From positions 105,652,296 through 105,716,295 of the forward strand of contig NC_081412.1 of the NCBI RefSeq assembly GCF_030272615.1: a DNA stretch of 64,000 nt, written 5' to 3'. Shown piece by piece: positions 59,849-64,000 of the stretch (the stretch's first letter is position 1; every line of letters begins with the position of its first letter). The notes beneath the pieces are model-generated. The model was not told the DNA's origin and ran no database searches. It worked only from the letters and a program-made list of their open reading frames with translations. A program made the position numbers and the translations under genes. The stretch comes from Cryptomeria japonica (lineage: Eukaryota; Streptophyta; Pinopsida; Cupressales; Cupressaceae).

Positions 59849-60743
59849 TTCAATTAAATCCTTATGTTATGATGATGTGGATGTTTGTCTTATGTTCTTA
59901 CATCTCTCTTTTGATTAAGTGGTTGAAAGGTAATTTCATATCTCAATCTAAGTATGTGAAGGAATTGTTGATGAAGTTCGGATTAGATGATGCAAAGACA
60001 GTTGGTACTCCTATGGTGACCGGATGTAAGTTGAAAAAGGATGATGACTCTCCAAAAGAAAATCAGATTAGATACATATCTATGATTGGTGGATTTTTAT
60101 ATTTGACTTAGACTAGACCGAATTTTATGAATGTTGTTTGTCTTGTTTCTAGATCTCAAGCTGATCCTAAGGAATCACATGTTGTATCTATGAAAAGAAT
60201 TTTCAGATATTTGAAAGGAACTGTTGATTTTGGTTTGTGGTATCCTAAAGATAATGATTTTACCTTGAGTAATTTTACATATGTTGATTGGGTAGGTGAT
60301 GTTGATGACTGGAAGAGTACTAGTGGTGGTGCATTTTCTTGGGAAAGAGATTGGTTTCATGGATGAGTAAGAAGCAAAATGTTATTTCTTTATCTACTAT
60401 AGAGACTGAATGCATTGTTGTTACTAGCAATTGTACATAGGTAATATGGATGAAGCAGATGTTGAAGGATATAAGAGTTGTTAATGATGTGCCTACTGCT
60501 ATATATTGTGATAATTCTAGTGCTATAAATATTTATAAGAATTTGGTGTTACATTAAAAGACTAAGCATATATCAATCAAGTTTCATTTCCTTAGAGAGA
60601 AGGTGAATGAGAAGGAAGTCAAATTGGAGTATGTGTCTACAAAGGAACAAATTGTAGATATCTTCATGAAGCCTTTGCCTAAGGATTCTTTTGAGTATCT
60701 CAGGGAGAAGCTAGGGGTGATTGCCCCTCTGGATAAGAATTAA
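59849..60743 (+). pseudogene. Element L late RT and RNase H remnant
   Basis: After about 80 bp of unassigned sequence, pol resumes at about 59930 with GNFISQSKYVKELLMKFGLDD, TVGTPMVTGCKL and MIGGFLYLT (end of RT), then RNase H: FRYLKGTVDFGLWYPKDNDF, YVDWVGDVDDWKSTSGG (frameshift near 60340), AIYCDNSSAINI, TKHISIKFHFLREK and DIFMKPLPKDSFEYLREKLGV. The TAA is at 60741-60743. The RT start, palm and catalytic FVDD are absent, so more than 1 kb was deleted near 59850-59930. It is a dead copy. Confidence 0.85.
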
Positions 60744-61028
60744 GATGCATTGAGTTGCATCAGTTTGGTGGATTTAACAGAGATATCTTGTGATCCAAAT
60801 TGATGTGTGGTGGTTGATACTTAGGGGGAGTAGTCAGTGATTCAGATGTTTAGATTTGTTTGATTTATGTAGTATGTGCCTTTAGCATTGATGTCAAAGG
60901 GGGAGAGAGAGCTATGTGAAAAACCTGTGGTGAGTTGTGTGCATAATCTAAGGGGGAGATGACTATTTTATTCTTTACGTTAATTTTTTTTCACATCGTA
61001 TGTTGTCATCAATGCCAAAGGGGGAGAT
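60744..61028 (+). other. Element L 3' untranslated region with repeated purine tracts
   Basis: Boxes lie at 60821-60833 (TTAGGGGGAGTAG), 60895-60909 (CAAAGGGGGAGAGAG), 60949-60960 (TAAGGGGGAGAT) and the final ATGCCAAAGGGGGAGAT at 61012-61028. This is the clearest four-box example in the window. Confidence 0.87.
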
Positions 61029-62399
61029 TTTTGGATATTGTTGAGAAATTTGTTGGAATGTGTTGTTGTCATTGATGTCAACATATTCCTCAGTGGGTTC
61101 TAGTGTTGCAGTTATATTAAAAGTGAGTTGGTTTGGCCAGAGTGTTGTAGATGAGTTGTTATGGATTAAAGGGTTTTGATAAAAGTATCTCTAGTTGATT
61201 CAACTAAATTTTTTAATGGTCCACATGGTGATTTGATTGAGTTATGAGATTCGGTAATGCAATTGGATTTTTTAGTTGTTCAAGGTGTTCAATGTTTTGG
61301 ATTTTGCTTTGCATTTCCCCACATTGTAATATCTTGGTTTGCATATTTTCCAAAGTGTTTGGGGCATTCTAGTGTGTCCTCAATTCAAATGGTTTGTGAT
61401 TTGGAGGTCCGCATGTGTATCTTTCAGTTTGACGGTTAGTTCAGTTAGTGTTCTTGAAGTTCGATATAATGATGATGAAGATTCTAGTAAGTGGTGATGT
61501 TGCATTGTTGTTGTGGTAATTCATGATGCTTGTGGATGTTTCTAGATTTTATCCTATTTGTGTTGGTGGTCTGCATTGATCATTATGCTTGTTATTAATG
61601 ATTTTTATTATTTTGGTGGTGTTCATTTTATTTGCAGACATGATGATTGTAGCATGTTGTGAATGTTCGAGGCATAATTATTGAAGGTGTTTCATGTTCA
61701 AGGTGGTGATTTTAGGTCCATACTATGTCTTAGCTGACATTTTTTTGGTCTGCATGTGTTATTGTAGCATGTGTGGTTATATTTTATAATTTATGTTGTG
61801 GGTTAAGCCAACCTTGAAAGATAGGTTGATGAGATGTATAAATTAATGTAATATCATGTTGTGGATGTATCTGTTGTATCTACAAGTATGTGTGATGTGC
61901 GAATAATGTTTTGATCTTTCGGTAGAAAAGAAGAAGTATGAAGAAGTGTGAAGAAGTGTGAGAAAGAAGTATATGAGCTTAATTGAAACTGTAATCAGGC
62001 ATAAGGACATGTTATTCTATCAGTTCATGATCTTTCAGATGTAATCTAAATATTTTTGTAAGAAAGTGAGTCTTCCCCAATGTTGTAGCCCTTGTTGTTG
62101 TTGTGTTTTAAGTAGTGAGCTCTAGGCAGTGTGCCTCAATGCACGTGCATTCCCCATTGTAATATTTCATATACTTCTAATAGGGTATCATCATATTGTG
62201 GGTAGGTTCCCACCATGGTTTTTCCCTTAAATAGGTTTTCCATGTCAAAACTCCTGGTGTTATGTGTGTTATTGATGTGGTGTTGATTTATGATTTCATT
62301 ATTATTTATCAGATCTGATATTGTGTTTGACTTAAGTAAAGTATTTGAGAAAACTGATTCACCCCCCTACCCTCTCAATTGTCTTCCTTGTTGCCAACA
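61029..62399 (+). repeat. 3' LTR of element L (1371 bp)
   Basis: It begins TTTTGGATATTG (5' copy TGTTGGATATTG; the terminal TG has become TT) and ends TTGTTGCCAACA. It is unbroken, so it is the reference for placing the three pieces of the 5' LTR. The AGGTTCCCACCATGGTTTTTCCC block is near 62205-62227. Confidence 0.9.
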
Positions 62400-62404
62400 C
62401 ATCT

Positions 62405-63235
62405 GACCTCTTATACTTATCCTCCTTGAAATTACATCTTTAAGCATAATGATAAATTCTTCCACAAGTAAAATATTTAAAGGGAAACTTACCTTTGTAT
62501 TTAGATTAGATCCTTTCTTCAATCTTGTCACAAATTTTGCTTCCACATCATATGTGTCTTTGACATTGCTTGATTGAATTTCATCTTCAATCTCCATGGT
62601 AACATTGAATTTTGTTTCCTTCTTCTCATTGCGCAACTAACTAATTTTTGCAATCTCAAAGGCATGGATCTATCCATAGAGTTGATCTAAGGTATATTTA
62701 TCCAAATCATGACTTTCTTGAATGGAAAACTTCTTAGTCTTATAGCTTTTAAAAAGTGTCCTCATTACTTTTCCTACAAATTCTTTTTTCTCTATTGTTC
62801 CACCAATACCTTTGATTATATTGACAACCTCATTTAATCATTGCATATAACTTTTAATATTCTCATCTTCATGCGTCCTCGGTGTCTCAAATATGTTCTT
62901 TAGATTCTATAATTTTACTTGCTTGGTCTTCTCATCTCCTTCATAAATGTTGCTTAATTTCTCCAAAATTTTCTTTGCACTTGTGCATCCATTAATCTTT
63001 AAAAATATTGAGTCACTCAAACTACTAATAAGTATATTTCTTTCCTTGGCATTATTTTCATGATTCTAACCTCATCCAGAATAGTAGGACCACCTTGTGG
63101 AGCAGTTTAAGCAATATTAATAATGTTTCGTATTCCAAGTGGCAAAGAGTTTAAATGGTATTTCATTTGTGACTTCCAAGTAGAATAATTTGTGTCATCA
63201 TACCTCAATGCCTTTAAATAGACTTCTTGCACCAT
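62405..63235 (-). pseudogene. Element H gag remnant
   Basis: The ATG at 63235 starts MVQEVYLKALRYDDTNYSTWKS, a gag N-terminus of the copia type (conserved Trp after NYS). Gag text continues leftwards with several stops and frameshifts (for example TAA after INIA near 63113). A degenerate zinc knuckle, YFTCGRIYHYA then RC, lies near 62430-62480, with Cys to Tyr at its first position. It stops at the target duplication of L (62400-62404) and continues at 32631 as the linker and protease. Confidence 0.8.
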
Positions 63236-63279
63236 TCTAGACCTTCATCAATTTGTTAAGCTTATCTCAAAGGTACCTC

Positions 63280-63293
63280 ACTTTGATACCAAC
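63280..63293 (-). other. Primer binding site of element H
   Basis: The minus strand reads GTTGGTATCAAAGT next to the LTR start at 63294, a diverged tRNA-iMet site. Confidence 0.8.
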
Positions 63294-64000
63294 TGTGGAA
63301 CACACCATAGGAATGAGAGGGAAGGTGAATTAGTCCATAACCAAAAATAACTTACTTATATTTGTTTAAATTTCAAACCACAATTAACTTATCTCTAGAA
63401 ACATGAAATATGAAAGCACAAAGCACAACACACACAAGAACAACATATTTATGTGGAAAACATAAGAAGGGAAAAACCACGTTGAGAATTACACTAAAAA
63501 TATGAATGATTGATTACAATGTTTTAATCTTAAGGCCAAGGAGCTCATTGCACCTGATACGACTTGCAAAAGCTAAGGTACACAACTTAAAGGTAAGATA
63601 CAAAGGACTTGAAATACTAAGATGCAAAATCTCAAGAAAAGATACAAAGAGTTGTTTGGGCTATCAAAGGACTCATTGTGTTCCATTAGGTACATGTAAT
63701 AATGAATTGTAAAGAATAATATCTCCTAATAATGAAACTATCCTTGAACCACTATGTCAAGTGAAGATTGTCATGGTAAACATCTTAGACTCCATTCATT
63801 GTCTCAACATATTGTTGCACTAAAGATATGATCATAAAAGATCATCACAAATTTAAATTCACACTTATACTTCTTTCATGTCATTCACATAAAATTGACA
63901 ACACAATCCACACACCAAATCACACATCCACACTTCTAATTATACAAGATTATACATTGAAAACCTCAATTAGGTCAGCCACAGATATAATATACATGAA
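63294..64000 (-). repeat. 5' LTR of element H, truncated by window end
   Basis: It starts TGTGGAACACACC. ATGAGAGGGAAGGTGAATTAG near 63313-63333 is its version of the C-tract (minus strand), and TATGTGGAAAAC...AAGGGAAAAACCACG near 63450-63482 its version of the conserved block. No coding is seen; the outer edge is beyond 64000. Confidence 0.8.

Larger units (their letters stand above)
32637..62399 (+). mobile_element. Copia element L with two LTRs, hosting insertions I, J, K and F2
   Basis: The 5' LTR (three pieces between 32637 and about 54888) and the 3' LTR (61029-62399) are homologous. The internal region runs 54889-61028. Target duplication: CATGT at 32632-32636 and CATCT at 62400-62404. 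Insertions inside L are element I with J within it (33199-47405), K (47889-54632) and solo LTR F2 (57391-59843). Without them L is about 5.5 kb, short because most RT is missing. Related to R1/K in layout but a separate family. Confidence 0.88.
31205..64000 (-). mobile_element. Outer minus-strand copia element H, split by element L
   Basis: The two parts join when element L is removed. Part one is 62405-63293 (gag start, zinc knuckle, primer site) with the 5' LTR from 63294 to beyond the window. Part two is 31205-32631 (protease to integrase). L sits between CATGT (32632-32636) and CATCT (62400-62404), one mismatch in a 5-bp target duplication. H's RT, RNase H and 3' LTR are not found left of 31205, so H is also truncated. 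It is a more diverged copia family than the others here. Confidence 0.82.

Noticed and set aside
1-64000. A host gene or a new non-transposon system in the window
   Set aside because: All long frames resolve to copia or LINE proteins or their antisense; the remaining sequence is LTR or AT-rich noncoding DNA.

Overview
The window is plant nuclear DNA made almost entirely of transposable elements. I found no intact host gene, RNA gene, CRISPR array or prokaryotic feature. The main content is Ty1/copia LTR retrotransposons with the order gag, protease, integrase, reverse transcriptase, RNase H. Primer sites are of the tRNA-iMet type (TGGTATCAGAGC and variants). There are also solo LTRs and one LINE remnant. 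Deep nesting, multi-kilobase LTRs, many decayed copies and the absence of genes over 64 kb suggest a seed plant with a very large, repeat-rich genome. A conifer or other gymnosperm fits, but nothing here proves the taxon.

Stack 1 (1-25774). An outer + strand copia element, R1, starts before the window. It reads gag-protease-integrase (1-2075), RT/RNase H (11024-12206), its 3' untranslated region and PPT, and its 3' LTR (22009-25774). It is split three times. A minus-strand tandem pair of a second copia family (B and C, sharing one LTR) fills 2076-11023. A minus-strand copia element E (12466-21896, target duplication CATCT) splits the 3' untranslated region, and E itself carries a 4.26-kb solo-LTR-like insertion (14888-19148, duplication TTTTC). 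A minus-strand 2.5-kb solo LTR F (22988-25520, duplication TTCCC) splits the 3' LTR.

Spacer (25775-31204). It holds a LINE ORF2 tail (26046-27057, minus) and about 4 kb of AT-rich noncoding DNA with a 21-bp minisatellite. The latter may be another long solo LTR.

Stack 2 (31205-64000). A minus-strand copia element H is split by + strand copia element L (32637-62399, duplication CATGT/CATCT). L's 5' LTR is split by minus-strand element I (33199-47405, duplication GATTG), whose own 5' LTR contains + strand element J (39956-46973, duplication CTTCA). L's 5' LTR is split again by + strand element K (47889-54632, duplication TAGGA/TAGGC). L's pol region contains a second copy of solo LTR F (57391-59843, duplication TAAAA). 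The nesting H > L > I > J is four levels deep and gives a relative insertion order.

All coding regions are dead, by stop codons, frameshifts or deletions. J is the best preserved: one frame of about 1,395 codons with 12 in-frame stops and no visible frameshift. Noncoding signals shared between families are the most interesting part: repeated purine tracts before the 3' LTR, an ACCGGT-derived motif spread through the LTRs, a conserved LTR block around GGTTTTTCCC, and a shared TATA-TGTAAGATCT core promoter. I did not find a convincing new biological system. The value lies in the nested history and these regulatory sequences.
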